DNA of 64,000 nt from DASYLJ01 sp964404165. GTDB taxonomy: Bacteria > Desulfobacterota > Binatia > DP-6. Positions 49,800 to 58,413 of the stretch are shown one piece after another. The notes under the pieces are model-generated. The model was not told the DNA's origin, did no database searches, and was given only the letters and a program-made list of their open reading frames with translations. Position 1 is the stretch's first letter. Every line of letters begins with the position of its first letter. The translations under genes and the position numbers were made by a program. The stretch covers positions 1 through 64,000 of the forward strand of contig CAYOIZ010000027.1 in NCBI GenBank assembly GCA_964404165.1, written 5' to 3'.

Positions 49800-51635
49800 T
49801 CAGGCGGCGAGCGGCAACCAGAGGCGCACCGCCGTGCCGACGCCCGTCGAGGCGATCGTCACCTGGCCGCCCAGCGAGGCGGCGCGCCGGCGCATGTTGC
49901 GCAACCCCCGCCCCTCCGGTCGCGCCGGGTCGATGCCGGCCCCGTCGTCGGAGATCTCGACGAACACGCCGGGGCCGCCGCCGTTGGCTTCGCGCCCGGT
50001 ACGAACGGTGATGGTGTGCGCCCCCGCGTGCTTGATCACGTTGGTGATGGCCTCCTGCACGATCCGCAGCGCCTGTAGCACACGATCGGGGCCGAAGCCC
50101 GGGATCGCGGGCAGGTCCGTCACCTGCCAGGCGAAGTCGATGCCGTTGCGGCGCAGCCGCGGCTCGAGACGTCCGCGGATGACGCCGAGGACCGCGAGCA
50201 GGTCCTCCTCGACCGGATCGAGCGAGTCGATGACGAGCCGCAGATCGTCGAGCGCGTCGCGCAGCGCATCGGCGATGCCGTCCGGGGTGGCGCGACCGCT
50301 CTCCACCAGCGCCAGCGTCGAGACGAGCTGCCCGCCCATGCCGTCGTGCATGTCGCGCATGATGCGATCGCGTTCCTGCGCGACCGCGCGCTCGCCCTCG
50401 AGCTGGCGCAACCGATCGTAGTTGCGCTCGAGCTCGGACGCCTTCTCACGTACGCGGCGCTCGAGCTCGCTGTTGAGCGTCTCCGCCTCGGTGAGGCCGT
50501 CGGAGAGGTGCGTCAGCACGCTCCAGCCGCCGGCCAGCATGCCCAGCGCGGGCAGGTACGGCGTCAGCAGGACACCGAAGAGCAGATGGCCCGTCATGAC
50601 CGACGCCACGTCGTGCACGCCGCACCCGATGGCGATCAGGCCGGGGACGAGCGTCCCGCGCGCGCTCCGCAGCCGGCCGAGACGGCTCGCGGGCATGACC
50701 AACGTCATCAGGTAGATCGCGAGGGCGATCGTCGCGATGCCCCAGACCACCACCACCGAGAAGCGGTGGATCGGCGGCGCCAGGAAGAAGATGGCCGTGA
50801 ACAGCACCGCCTGCAGGACGAGCCCGGCCTCGACCCGCGACCGCCGCAGGCCGAGCATGCGATGGAACGCGACGACGAAGCAGCACACGCAGGCGTTCTG
50901 GGATGCGGCCTGGAGCCACTCCCAGATCGCCGTCGGCATCGGGACGTGGACGACGTAGGCGTCGACGCTGGTCGCGGCCCACGCCGCCACCGCCGGCACC
51001 ATCCAGCGGTAGGCCCCGAACTGATCGCGGCGCAGATAGATGCCGGCGATGAGCAGCGCCATGCCGAGCGTCATCATCGAGGCGATCTGCACGAGCGTCA
51101 CCTGGGCGAAGACGCGCGACGTGTACGCCGGCCGCAGCAACCGCTCCGGGCCGACGTGGAACGGGGCCAGGAGCCCGGGGGAGCTGGCGTTCATCCGCAG
51201 CCGCAGATCGAGCACGTTGGCTCCCGGATGCAGCAGCCCCGTCGGGATGCTGTAGAGCTGCGGCTGGTTCCAGCCGCGGACCAACGGCTCGGTGAAGGGA
51301 CCCGTGGCCCCCACGAGGTGCCCGTTCACCCAGGCCTCGACGGCCATCGCCGCGCGCGGCAGGTAGAGCGACCACAGCTCGTCCGGCGCCTGCGGCAGCG
51401 TCACGTCGGCGCGGTACCACGCCTCGGTGGCGAGCTGGCGGCGCCAGTAGGTCCACACGTCGGGGAGCTGCCGCGTCTCCCACCCGGTCGTGTCCGCTGA
51501 CGGCGGGGCATCGCGCACCCCGGGCAGCATGCGCGCGGCGTCGATCGTGAGGACTCCCGTCGACGGCACGCTGCTGCAGCTCGCGAGCAGCGCGAGCAGT
51601 GGGACGGCGAGCCATCGGATCCGCCGAGACGTCAC
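49800..51635 (-). CDS. 7TMR-DISM sensor histidine kinase (NarL/DesK type)
   Basis: A 611-residue membrane kinase. It begins VTSRRIRWLAVPLLALLASC, a signal peptide with lipobox-like LASC. Residues 30-165 form a 7TMR-DISM-like extracellular beta domain (WSLYLPRAAMAVEAWVNGHLVG segment: MAVEAWVNGH). Seven hydrophobic helices follow (about 175-375), then a coiled coil, a HisKA_3 dimerisation domain (ERDRIMRDMHDGMGG, His430) and an ATPase domain (VQEAITNVIKHAGA, DDGAGIDP). Such kinases phosphorylate NarL-type regulators, and one lies at 48308. The ligand is unknown, possibly a carbohydrate. Confidence 0.93.
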   Translation of the reverse strand: MTSRRIRWLAVPLLALLASCSSVPSTGVLTIDAARMLPGVRDAPPSADTTGWETRQLPDVWTYWRRQLATEAWYRADVTLPQAPDELWSLYLPRAAMAVEAWVNGHLVGATGPFTEPLVRGWNQPQLYSIPTGLLHPGANVLDLRLRMNASSPGLLAPFHVGPERLLRPAYTSRVFAQVTLVQIASMMTLGMALLIAGIYLRRDQFGAYRWMVPAVAAWAATSVDAYVVHVPMPTAIWEWLQAASQNACVCCFVVAFHRMLGLRRSRVEAGLVLQAVLFTAIFFLAPPIHRFSVVVVWGIATIALAIYLMTLVMPASRLGRLRSARGTLVPGLIAIGCGVHDVASVMTGHLLFGVLLTPYLPALGMLAGGWSVLTHLSDGLTEAETLNSELERRVREKASELERNYDRLRQLEGERAVAQERDRIMRDMHDGMGGQLVSTLALVESGRATPDGIADALRDALDDLRLVIDSLDPVEEDLLAVLGVIRGRLEPRLRRNGIDFAWQVTDLPAIPGFGPDRVLQALRIVQEAITNVIKHAGAHTITVRTGREANGGGPGVFVEISDDGAGIDPARPEGRGLRNMRRRAASLGGQVTIASTGVGTAVRLWLPLAA

Positions 51636-51695
51636 GGCGGGACTGTATACCGCACCTCGCACCGGAATGCCGGCTCCCCTATCATCGCATCCCGC

Positions 51696-54347
51696 ATGGC
51701 TCGTGACTGGAGGGACTACGCCGCCGAGGGCATTCTCCGCGACGGCACCTCCGTCCATCTCCGCGCCATCCGGCCCGACGACCGCGAGCGCCTGGCCACC
51801 GCCTTCGCGCAGCTCAGTCCCGAGTCGGTGTACCTGCGCTTCTTCCGCGCCAAGCAACGCCTCACGGAGCTCGAGCTGACGAGCTTCACCGAGCTCGACT
51901 TCCGTCACCGGGTGGGCCTGTTCGCCACGCTCCGGCACGACGGCGACGAGCGCATCGTCGGCGTCGCCCGCTACGCCGCCGGTGATCCCCCGACGCGCGC
52001 CGAGGTCGCGTTCACCGTCGGGGATGCATTCCAGGGACGCGGCGTCGGTACGCTGCTGCTCGAGCACCTGGTGCTGATCGCCCGCCACAACGGCATCACC
52101 GAGTTCGAGGCCGAGGTGCTCGGCGAGAACAACCGCATGCTGCGCATGTTCGCGCACAGCGGGTTCCGCGTGACGCGCGCCCTCGACGCCGGCGTGTTCC
52201 ACGTCTCGTTCCCGACCGAAGAGACGCCGGCCCACCAGGAGGCGAACGACCGCCGCGAGCGCACCGCCGCCGCCGAGAGCGTGCGTCCCATCCTGGCGCC
52301 GCGGTCGGTGGCCGTGGTCGGCGCCTCGCGGCGTCCCGGCTCGCTCGGCCACGCGCTGCTCGCCAACCTGCGCACCAGCGGGTTCTCGGGCACGATCCAT
52401 CCGGTCAATCCCGCCGCCGACGAGCTGCAGGGCCTGCCCAGCCATCCGACGGTGCGCGCCATCGGCACGCCCGTCGACCTCGCCGTGATCGCGGTGCCGG
52501 CGGCGCAGGTCGAGGCCGTGGTGCGCGACTGTGCCGACGCCGGCGTGCGCGCCGTCGTCGTCGTCTCGGCCGGCTTCGGAGAGGCATCCGAGGCGGGCCG
52601 CGAGGTCCAGGACCGGTTGGTCGCCCTCGTACGCGGCTCGGGCATGCGTCTCGTCGGCCCGAACTGCATGGGGGTGATCAACACGGATCCCGCCGTGTCG
52701 CTGCACGCGACGTTCGCGCCCACCCGGCCGCCCGCGGGCCACGTCGCCATGCTGTCGCAGAGCGGCGCCCTCGGCCTCGCCATCCTCGATCACGTGCGCG
52801 CGCTCGACCTCGGCATCTCGAGCTTCGTCTCGGTCGGCAACAAGGCCGACGTGTCGAGCAACGATCTGCTCGCCTACTGGGCCGGCGACGAGCGCACGCG
52901 CGTCATCCTGTTGTACCTCGAGAGCTTCGGGAACCCCGGCAAGTTCGCGCGGATCGCGCCCGAGGTGTCGCGCGACAAGCCGATCGTCGCCGTGAAGTCC
53001 GGCCGATCGGCCGCCGGCACGCGTGCGGCGCGCAGCCATTCGGCGGCGCTCGCCGACCTCGACGTCGCCGTCGACGCGCTCTTCGAGCACGCCGGCGTCA
53101 TCCGCACCGAGACGCTCGAGGACATGTTCGACGTCGCCATCCTGCTCTCGACGCAGCCGGTGCCGCCGGGGTCGCGCGTCGGCGTCGTCACCAACGCCGG
53201 CGGCCCGGGCGTGCTCCTCGCCGACGCCTGCGAGGCGCGTGGGCTGACGCTGCCGGGGCTCGGCGGCGGGCTCGCGAATCCCGTCGACCTGACACCGCTC
53301 GCGACGGCGGCGCAGTACGAGCAGGCGATCGCCGCCGTCGGCGCGGATGCGGCGGTCGATTCGGTCGTGGTGCTGTACGTGCCGCCGATCGTGACGCGCC
53401 CCGAGACCATCGCCGCTGCGATCGCGCGCGGCGCGGCGGCGGTGCCGGCGGAGAAACCCGTCCTCACCGTGTTCCTGTCGGCGCGCGGGGCGCCGGCGGT
53501 GCTCGGCGACGGACCGCGCGGCCCCCTGCCCTCGTACAGCTTCCCGGAGAACGCGGCGCGCGCGCTGGCCGCCGCCGAGGGTTGGGGACGATGGCGGCAA
53601 CGGCCGCGCGGCACGGCGATCACGGTCGAACGCTTCGCGCGTGACGCCATCCGCGCCGTCGTCGACCGCGTACTCGAGCGCAGCCCCGGACCCGTGTGGC
53701 TCGACGTCGACGACCTCGCCAGCATCCTCCGCGCCGCCGGCATCGAGTTCGCGGAGACGATCACGACGACGCCCGCCCGCGCCCTCGACGTCGCGCCGCG
53801 GCTCGGCTACCCGCTGGTCGCGAAGGCCGTCGTGCCGGGGCTGCTGCACAAGAGCGACGTCGGCGGCGTCCTCCTCGGCCTGACCTCGCCGGAGGCCCTG
53901 GCCGCGGGTCTCGCCATGCTCGAGACCCGCATGATCGCCGCCGGACACGCCTTCGAGACCGTGCTGCTGCAGCGCGAGGTGTCGGGCGGCATCGAGGCCC
54001 TCGTCGGCGTCACCACCGACGACACCTTCGGACCGCTCGTCGTGTGCGGCCTCGGCGGCGTGCTCGTCGAGCTGCTGCGCGACGTCGGCTACCGCCTGCC
54101 GCCCGTCACCGACGTGGACGCCGCGGACCTGCTGGCCCGGCTGCGCGCGACCCGGCTGCTCGACGGCTGGCGCGGCGGCCCCGCCGGCGATCGTGCCGCG
54201 CTGGTCGACGTCGTCCAGCGGGTGTCGGCGCTCGTCGACGTCGTCCCCGAGCTGCGCGAGCTCGATCTCAACCCCGTGAAGGTGCTGGCGCCGGGCGCCG
54301 GCTGCGTGGTCGTCGACGGCCGCATGCGCATCGGCCCGCGCGCCTGA
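51696..54347 (+). CDS. GNAT acetyltransferase fused to ADP-forming acyl-CoA synthetase
   Basis: An 883-residue fusion. Residues 1-180 form a GNAT domain with acetyl-CoA loop GDAFQGRGVGTLLLEHL. Residues 195-660 are the acyl-CoA synthetase alpha part (ILAPRSVAVVGASRRPGSLG, GPNCMGVINT, SQSGALGLAILD, phosphohistidine segment AARSHSAALADLD), and residues 665-883 are an ATP-grasp beta part (PLVAKAVVPGLLHKSDVGGV). This composition is that of Pat-type protein acetyltransferases, but the order is reversed relative to Salmonella Pat, where GNAT is C-terminal. Since both catalytic sets look present, it may acylate proteins, make acyl-CoA, or both. Confidence 0.92.
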   Translation: MARDWRDYAAEGILRDGTSVHLRAIRPDDRERLATAFAQLSPESVYLRFFRAKQRLTELELTSFTELDFRHRVGLFATLRHDGDERIVGVARYAAGDPPTRAEVAFTVGDAFQGRGVGTLLLEHLVLIARHNGITEFEAEVLGENNRMLRMFAHSGFRVTRALDAGVFHVSFPTEETPAHQEANDRRERTAAAESVRPILAPRSVAVVGASRRPGSLGHALLANLRTSGFSGTIHPVNPAADELQGLPSHPTVRAIGTPVDLAVIAVPAAQVEAVVRDCADAGVRAVVVVSAGFGEASEAGREVQDRLVALVRGSGMRLVGPNCMGVINTDPAVSLHATFAPTRPPAGHVAMLSQSGALGLAILDHVRALDLGISSFVSVGNKADVSSNDLLAYWAGDERTRVILLYLESFGNPGKFARIAPEVSRDKPIVAVKSGRSAAGTRAARSHSAALADLDVAVDALFEHAGVIRTETLEDMFDVAILLSTQPVPPGSRVGVVTNAGGPGVLLADACEARGLTLPGLGGGLANPVDLTPLATAAQYEQAIAAVGADAAVDSVVVLYVPPIVTRPETIAAAIARGAAAVPAEKPVLTVFLSARGAPAVLGDGPRGPLPSYSFPENAARALAAAEGWGRWRQRPRGTAITVERFARDAIRAVVDRVLERSPGPVWLDVDDLASILRAAGIEFAETITTTPARALDVAPRLGYPLVAKAVVPGLLHKSDVGGVLLGLTSPEALAAGLAMLETRMIAAGHAFETVLLQREVSGGIEALVGVTTDDTFGPLVVCGLGGVLVELLRDVGYRLPPVTDVDAADLLARLRATRLLDGWRGGPAGDRAALVDVVQRVSALVDVVPELRELDLNPVKVLAPGAGCVVVDGRMRIGPRA

Positions 54348-54385
54348 CTTGCACGCCGCCAGCGCGCGCGGTACGCCGTCGCGCG

Positions 54386-54736
54386 ATGGAACGGTTGACG
54401 GTGTACCACAACCCGGTGTGCGGCAAGTCGCGTGGCGCGCTCGAGATCCTCGCGGAGCGCAAGGTCGACGCCGACGTCATCGAGTACCTGAAGCAGCCGC
54501 TCGACCGCGCCGGGCTCGAGCGCATCCTCGGCCTCCTGGGCGGACCGCCCGCTGAGCTGGTGCGCAAGGACAAGCGTTTCAAGGAGCTCGGGCTCGACGC
54601 CGGCGACTACGTCACGCGCGAGCAGGTCGTCGACGTGCTGCTGAAGCACCCCGAGCTGATGGAGCGGCCGGTGGTCATTCGTGGTGGTCGTGCCGTCATC
54701 GCACGCCCGTCCGAGCGCGTCCTCGAGCTGCTGTAG
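54386..54736 (+). CDS. ArsC/Spx-family arsenate reductase-like protein
   Basis: A 116-residue thioredoxin-fold protein. VYHNPVCGKSRGALEIL has the single catalytic Cys12 followed by K-S-R, as in glutaredoxin-dependent ArsC; YLKQPLDRAGLERIL, ELVRKDKRFKELG and the C-terminal RPVVIRGGRAVIARPSE with two conserved Arg complete the set. It would reduce arsenate using glutathione, but no arsenite pump or ArsR gene is near, so another thiol redox role is possible. A two-hairpin repeat element follows the stop. Confidence 0.92.
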   Translation: MERLTVYHNPVCGKSRGALEILAERKVDADVIEYLKQPLDRAGLERILGLLGGPPAELVRKDKRFKELGLDAGDYVTREQVVDVLLKHPELMERPVVIRGGRAVIARPSERVLELL

Positions 54737-54738
54737 AA

Positions 54739-55010
54739 CCCGACCCAAGACCATGTCTTGGGTCGGGGGAAGCGCGAGTGTGGCGCCGCCGCTCCCGCGC
54801 GACCAGCATGTCGCGGCCGGCGAAGCCGGCGCGACACGGGAGGCACGCTTGATCCGGACCGCGCCGCGGGTGCCGGGACTCAGCGAGGGGTCGGCCCGAG
54901 GCGATCGGAGCAGTATGGCGCGCCGGCTTCGCCGGCCGGGCCATGGTGGTCACCCGCGACGTGTCGCCTCACGCTCGGTGCTTTCCGACCCAAGACATGG
55001 TCTTGGGTCG
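54739..55010. repeat. composite inverted repeat: hairpin and REP-like core, twice, head to head
   Basis: The whole gap between the ArsC-like and alcohol dehydrogenase genes is one imperfect inverted repeat. The outer left hairpin is CCCGACCCAAGAC (54739-54751) with its complement at 54755-54767; the outer right hairpin is CGACCCAAGAC (54986-54996) with complement at 55000-55010. Inside, GCCGGC-GAA-GCCGGC (54816-54830) and GCCGGC-TTC-GCCGGC (54922-54936) are the two cores. The about 50 nt between hairpin and core also match on opposite strands, sharing for instance GACCA and CATG next to the core. The arms are about 95 nt, with about 85 nt of unrelated sequence in between. Confidence 0.88.
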
Positions 55011-55013
55011 CCC

Positions 55014-56036
55014 TTATCGCGCCATCTCCAGCACCACGCGGAAGCGCGCCTTGCCGCTCAACATGCGATCGTAGCCCTCGCTCGCCTTCGCCAGCGGCAT
55101 CACCTCGTTCATCGACCGCACGCCCGTCCGCACGGCGAATCGCAGCGTGTCCTCCGAGTCGATCGACACCCCCGAGTAGCAGCCCACGACCGCGCGACGG
55201 CCAAGGATGAGCGGCAATGCCGGCACCACGAGGGGCTGGGGCGGCGCCCCGAGCACCAGGAGCGCGCCCTCGATCCCGAGTCCGCCCACCATGCCACTCA
55301 TGGCGGGGCCGTCGGTGACCGTCGCCAGCACGATGCGCGCCCCACCCATCTTCGTGAGCGCGACCGCCGGGTCTTCCGCCGCGCTGTCGATGTAGCGGTC
55401 GGCGCCGAGCTTCGTCGCCAGCGCCGCCTTGTCGGCCCCGCGCGCGATGGCGACGGTGTGGAACCCCATCTTCGCCGCGAACTGCACGCCGAGATGCCCG
55501 AGGCCGCCGAGGCCGAACACGGCCACGAGGTCTCCCGAGCGCGCGCCGCTGTTGCGAAGCGCGTTGAACGTGGTGACGCCGGCGCACATGAGCGGCGCGC
55601 CGTCCGTCGCCGACAGCTCGTCGGGTACCCGCGCCAGCGACGTCACCGGCGCGATCATGTACTCGCCGTAGCCGCCGTCGTGCGCGATGCCGGTGACGGG
55701 CGGCCCGGTGACGCACGCGAAGAACTGGCCGCGACGGCACGGCTCGCAGCGCCCGCAGTAGCCGCCGTGCCAGCCGACGCCAACGCGCTGGCCGACGGTC
55801 CAACCGTCGACGCCGGGGCCGACCGCATCGATACGACCGATCACCTCGTGCCCCGGGACGCGCGGCAGGACGATGCCGGGAAACGCGGCGGACCGGGTCA
55901 GGACGTCGCTGTGACAGACGCCGCAGGCGTCGACGGCGACGCGGACCGTGTTGGGACGGGGCTCCGGTCGCTCGCGCTCGACGAGCTCGAGCGGACCGTT
56001 CGGGGAGGAGACCTGAACGACGCGCATTGTCGGCAT
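55014..56036 (-). CDS. zinc-dependent alcohol dehydrogenase
   Basis: A 340-residue medium-chain dehydrogenase. Catalytic zinc ligands are in DACGVCHSDVL (Cys) and VPGHEVIGRID (His-Glu), and the structural zinc cysteines in GYCGRCEPCRRGQFFAC. The NAD(P) fold is AVFGLGGLGHLGVQFA. The overall pattern matches AdhA-like NAD-dependent alcohol or aldehyde oxidoreductases. It is the last gene of the 14-gene leftward array and ends at the repeat element. Alternative start: ATG at 56027. Confidence 0.95.
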   Translation of the reverse strand: MPTMRVVQVSSPNGPLELVERERPEPRPNTVRVAVDACGVCHSDVLTRSAAFPGIVLPRVPGHEVIGRIDAVGPGVDGWTVGQRVGVGWHGGYCGRCEPCRRGQFFACVTGPPVTGIAHDGGYGEYMIAPVTSLARVPDELSATDGAPLMCAGVTTFNALRNSGARSGDLVAVFGLGGLGHLGVQFAAKMGFHTVAIARGADKAALATKLGADRYIDSAAEDPAVALTKMGGARIVLATVTDGPAMSGMVGGLGIEGALLVLGAPPQPLVVPALPLILGRRAVVGCYSGVSIDSEDTLRFAVRTGVRSMNEVMPLAKASEGYDRMLSGKARFRVVLEMAR

Positions 56037-56053
56037 GTCGCCGACATACCGGC

Positions 56054-56662
56054 TCACGTAGGCAGGTGGAATACGGGTAGCTGCCACCCCCACACGATCG
56101 ACGCCAGCCGCAGCGCCACCACCGACACCAGACCGACGCCGAACGCCCACGCGCGCGACGCACCGAGCGCCTGCAGCAGCAGATAGAGCGACACGCCGGC
56201 GATCGCCGCGGTGGCGTAGATGTCGCCGCGCAGCAGGAGCGGGATGCGCGCCGTCAGCACGTCGCGCAATACCCCCCCGGCGACGCCGGTCATGGTTCCC
56301 ATCAGCACGACGATGATGGGCGACAGCTGGTCGTCCTCGGCGATCTGTGCGCCCGAGATGGCGAACAACGCCAGCCCGAGCGCGTCGGCGACGAGCAGCG
56401 CATCGCCGGGCGGTGGCCACACGCCGACGTAGGCCACCGTGCAGAGCGCCGTCGTGAAGATCACCACCAGGTAGGTCGGGTTCTCGATCCAGAAGATCGG
56501 GTGCCGATTCAGCAGCAGATCGCGCAGCGTGCCGCCGCCGATGGCGGTGATGGACGCGATCACGACGACCCCGAGCAGATCGAGCCCCGCACGCCCCGCC
56601 GCCAGCGCGCCGCTCAGCGCGAAGACGGCGACGCCGAGCAGATCGAGGACGTACAGGATCAT
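56054..56662 (-). CDS. TRIC-family membrane channel (UPF0126)
   Basis: A 202-residue membrane protein with about seven helices, made of two tandem UPF0126 repeats. Each repeat carries the family signature: AIGGGTLRDLLL in the first and GVAGGVLRDVLTARIPLLL (G-G-V-L-R-D) in the second. Bacterial TRIC proteins conduct potassium or related small cations, and some homologues have been proposed to carry glycine. It is 6 nt after the cupin gene and 17 nt before the dehydrogenase. Confidence 0.92.
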   Translation of the reverse strand: MILYVLDLLGVAVFALSGALAAGRAGLDLLGVVVIASITAIGGGTLRDLLLNRHPIFWIENPTYLVVIFTTALCTVAYVGVWPPPGDALLVADALGLALFAISGAQIAEDDQLSPIIVVLMGTMTGVAGGVLRDVLTARIPLLLRGDIYATAAIAGVSLYLLLQALGASRAWAFGVGLVSVVALRLASIVWGWQLPVFHLPT

Positions 56663-56668
56663 GCAGGC

Positions 56669-57151
56669 TCAGTAGGGCGAGCCGTCCTTGTGTGTGAAGC
56701 GCCACGTGCCGTCGGGACCGAGCATCGCCCGGATGTCGTCGTCCGGGTAGCTTCCCTCGTCGCCGGTGGTCCGATCGCCCACCTCCAGGAAGACGACGTC
56801 CTCGGCGGTGCGATTGACCAAGTGGTGCCCGTCGCCGGTGCCGGCCTTGAAGCCGGCACACATGCCCGGCACGAGCTGCGTCTCGCCCGCATCCGTGCGC
56901 AGCGTGGGTCGTCCCTCGAGGACGTAGATCAGCTCGTCCTGCTTCGAGTGGGCGTGCCGCAGCGCCGACACGGCACCGGGCGCGAGCCGCGTCAGGTTGA
57001 CGCCGAAGTTGGTGAGCCCGAACACGTTGCCGAGCGGCCGCTTCGCGCGGCCGGCCATGCGCGACGCGAACGGCTCGGGGTAGTTCGTGGGCGTCGTACG
57101 CAGCGCAGCTTCGGCGGCGACGATGGCGACGGGGGTCCTGGTGTCCGACAC
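56669..57151 (-). CDS. cupin-domain protein
   Basis: A 160-residue protein. The first cupin motif is ALRHAHSKQDELIYVLEGRP (H-x-H and the following Glu) and the second is GHHLVNRTAEDVVFLEVG. A bound metal is likely from the H-x-H-x-E set. The C-terminal piece DDDIRAMLGPDGTWRFTHKDGSPY (end seen as RFTHKDGSPY) is common to cupins annotated as sugar-binding or transcription-linked. It starts with GTG. The function is unknown. Confidence 0.88.
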   Translation of the reverse strand: MSDTRTPVAIVAAEAALRTTPTNYPEPFASRMAGRAKRPLGNVFGLTNFGVNLTRLAPGAVSALRHAHSKQDELIYVLEGRPTLRTDAGETQLVPGMCAGFKAGTGDGHHLVNRTAEDVVFLEVGDRTTGDEGSYPDDDIRAMLGPDGTWRFTHKDGSPY

Positions 57152-57174
57152 GATGCGGCCTCCTCGGCGGCCGT

Positions 57175-57588
57175 CTAGCGCGGATCGCCCTGCTCCTCCA
57201 GGATCCGCTGCAGCGTCCGCAGATCCGCCTCGACCAGACGGCGGTCCTCCGCGAAGCGCTCGGCCGAGGTCCCGTCGAGCCGGAACAGCGTGAACAGGAC
57301 CTCGCTCCCGGCCCCGTTCGGAACGACGCGCATCGGATTGTGGAACGTGGTGCCGTCGGCGGCGGTGACGTCGTGGTCGAGCACCCCGTACGGGTTGCGG
57401 TCGGCGAAGCGCAGGCGCATGGCGCCGTCGGCCGTGTGCACGATCCAGTCGTCGCCCGCGCGCTCGACGGAGTGCGCGAAGCCCGCCGCCCAGCGCGGCA
57501 GGTTGGTCGGATCTGCGACGAATGCGTACACGGACGCCGGCGAACGGGCGATGGCGACGCTCACGGTCACGGCGTGGTGGGTCGTCAT
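57175..57588 (-). CDS. SRPBCC (START-like) protein
   Basis: A 137-residue protein with the polyketide-cyclase/START-like fold: VSVAIARSPASVYAFVADP at the start, LPRWAAGF, then strands to FTLFRLDGTS and a C-terminal helix (EADLRTLQRILE). It binds a hydrophobic ligand in its cavity. Its ATG overlaps the stop of the RidA-like gene (ATGA). Confidence 0.88.
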   Translation of the reverse strand: MTTHHAVTVSVAIARSPASVYAFVADPTNLPRWAAGFAHSVERAGDDWIVHTADGAMRLRFADRNPYGVLDHDVTAADGTTFHNPMRVVPNGAGSEVLFTLFRLDGTSAERFAEDRRLVEADLRTLQRILEEQGDPR

Positions 57589-57989
57589 ACCCGCTCCGCC
57601 GCGTCGTCGGCCACCGCGACGGCCTCGATCTCGATCAGCGCGTCCGGCGAGTAGAGGCTCGACACCTCGACGATCGTGTCGGCGGGATACGGCGGCGTGA
57701 ACCACCGCCCGCGGAGGGCGACGATCTTCGCGAAGTTGCCCATGTCGCGCAGGAAGATCGTGACCTTGACGACGTTCGCCAGGCTCGAGCCGCCGGCGCG
57801 CAGGACACGCTCGAGATTCGCGAACGCCTGCTCCGCCTGCGCGTCGAAATCCCCGACGCCGACGAGCGCGCCGTCGGGCCCGATCGCCGCCTGTCCCGAG
57901 ACGTAGAGCATGTCGCCGACGCGGTACCCCTGGGCCAGCCGGAACGGCGCGTACGGGTCGGGCGTGATCCTGATCTGTTCGATCCGCAT
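57585..57989 (-). CDS. RidA/YjgF-family protein
   Basis: A 134-residue member of the RidA family, which hydrolyses reactive enamines and imines. VGDMLYVSGQAAIGPDGALVG, QAEQAFANLERVLRAGGSSLANVVKVTIFLRD and IEIEAVAVAD match well. The Arg that marks deaminating RidA proteins would lie near LRGRWFTPPYP, though the usual P-x-R context differs, so activity is uncertain. It follows GFA by 10 nt. Confidence 0.9.
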   Translation of the reverse strand: MRIEQIRITPDPYAPFRLAQGYRVGDMLYVSGQAAIGPDGALVGVGDFDAQAEQAFANLERVLRAGGSSLANVVKVTIFLRDMGNFAKIVALRGRWFTPPYPADTIVEVSSLYSPDALIEIEAVAVADDAAERV

Positions 57990-57999
57990 CGGACCTCCG

Positions 58000-58413
58000 T
58001 CACTCGTCGGCGATCGGCGGGAACTCCGGATACTTCGGCAGGTCGTCCGCGAACTGCACCCACGGCAGCCGCACGGAGTGCCAGTAGTGCAGTGTCGGCG
58101 TCAGCGCGTCGGGCCGGTCGAGGCTGCCGACGGTGACGTCGATCAGCCCGGGAATGTACGTCGCGGTGAAGCTCAGCTGGGTGCCGCAGCCCGAGCAGAA
58201 GCCGCGTTTCGCCCCGGGCGACGACGCGTACGCCGCCGGCGTTCCCCGGGTGAAGACCACCTGCCCGTCCGTGAACATCGCCCACGTCACCGCCGGGGCG
58301 GCATGCGCCCGCCGGCACATGGTGCAGTGGCACACGGCGACGACGATCGGCGCTCCCGTGATGCGGTAGCGCACGGCCCCGCACTGACACCCACCCTCGA
58401 GGTCGTCAGTCAT
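58000..58413 (-). CDS. GFA-family zinc-binding protein (copy 1)
   Basis: A 137-residue member of the glutathione-dependent formaldehyde-activating/CENP-V fold. Zinc ligands: GGCQCGAVRY, VCHCTMCRR and FCSGCGTQL. The family name comes from one enzyme; most members' functions are unknown. A second copy is encoded at 63542-63949 in the same array. Its 5' end overlaps the acetyltransferase stop by 8 nt. Confidence 0.92.
   Translation of the reverse strand: MTDDLEGGCQCGAVRYRITGAPIVVAVCHCTMCRRAHAAPAVTWAMFTDGQVVFTRGTPAAYASSPGAKRGFCSGCGTQLSFTATYIPGLIDVTVGSLDRPDALTPTLHYWHSVRLPWVQFADDLPKYPEFPPIADE

Noticed and set aside
54386..54736. An arsenic resistance operon
   Set aside because: Only the ArsC-like gene is present; no ArsR, ArsB/Acr3 or ArsA gene lies near it.
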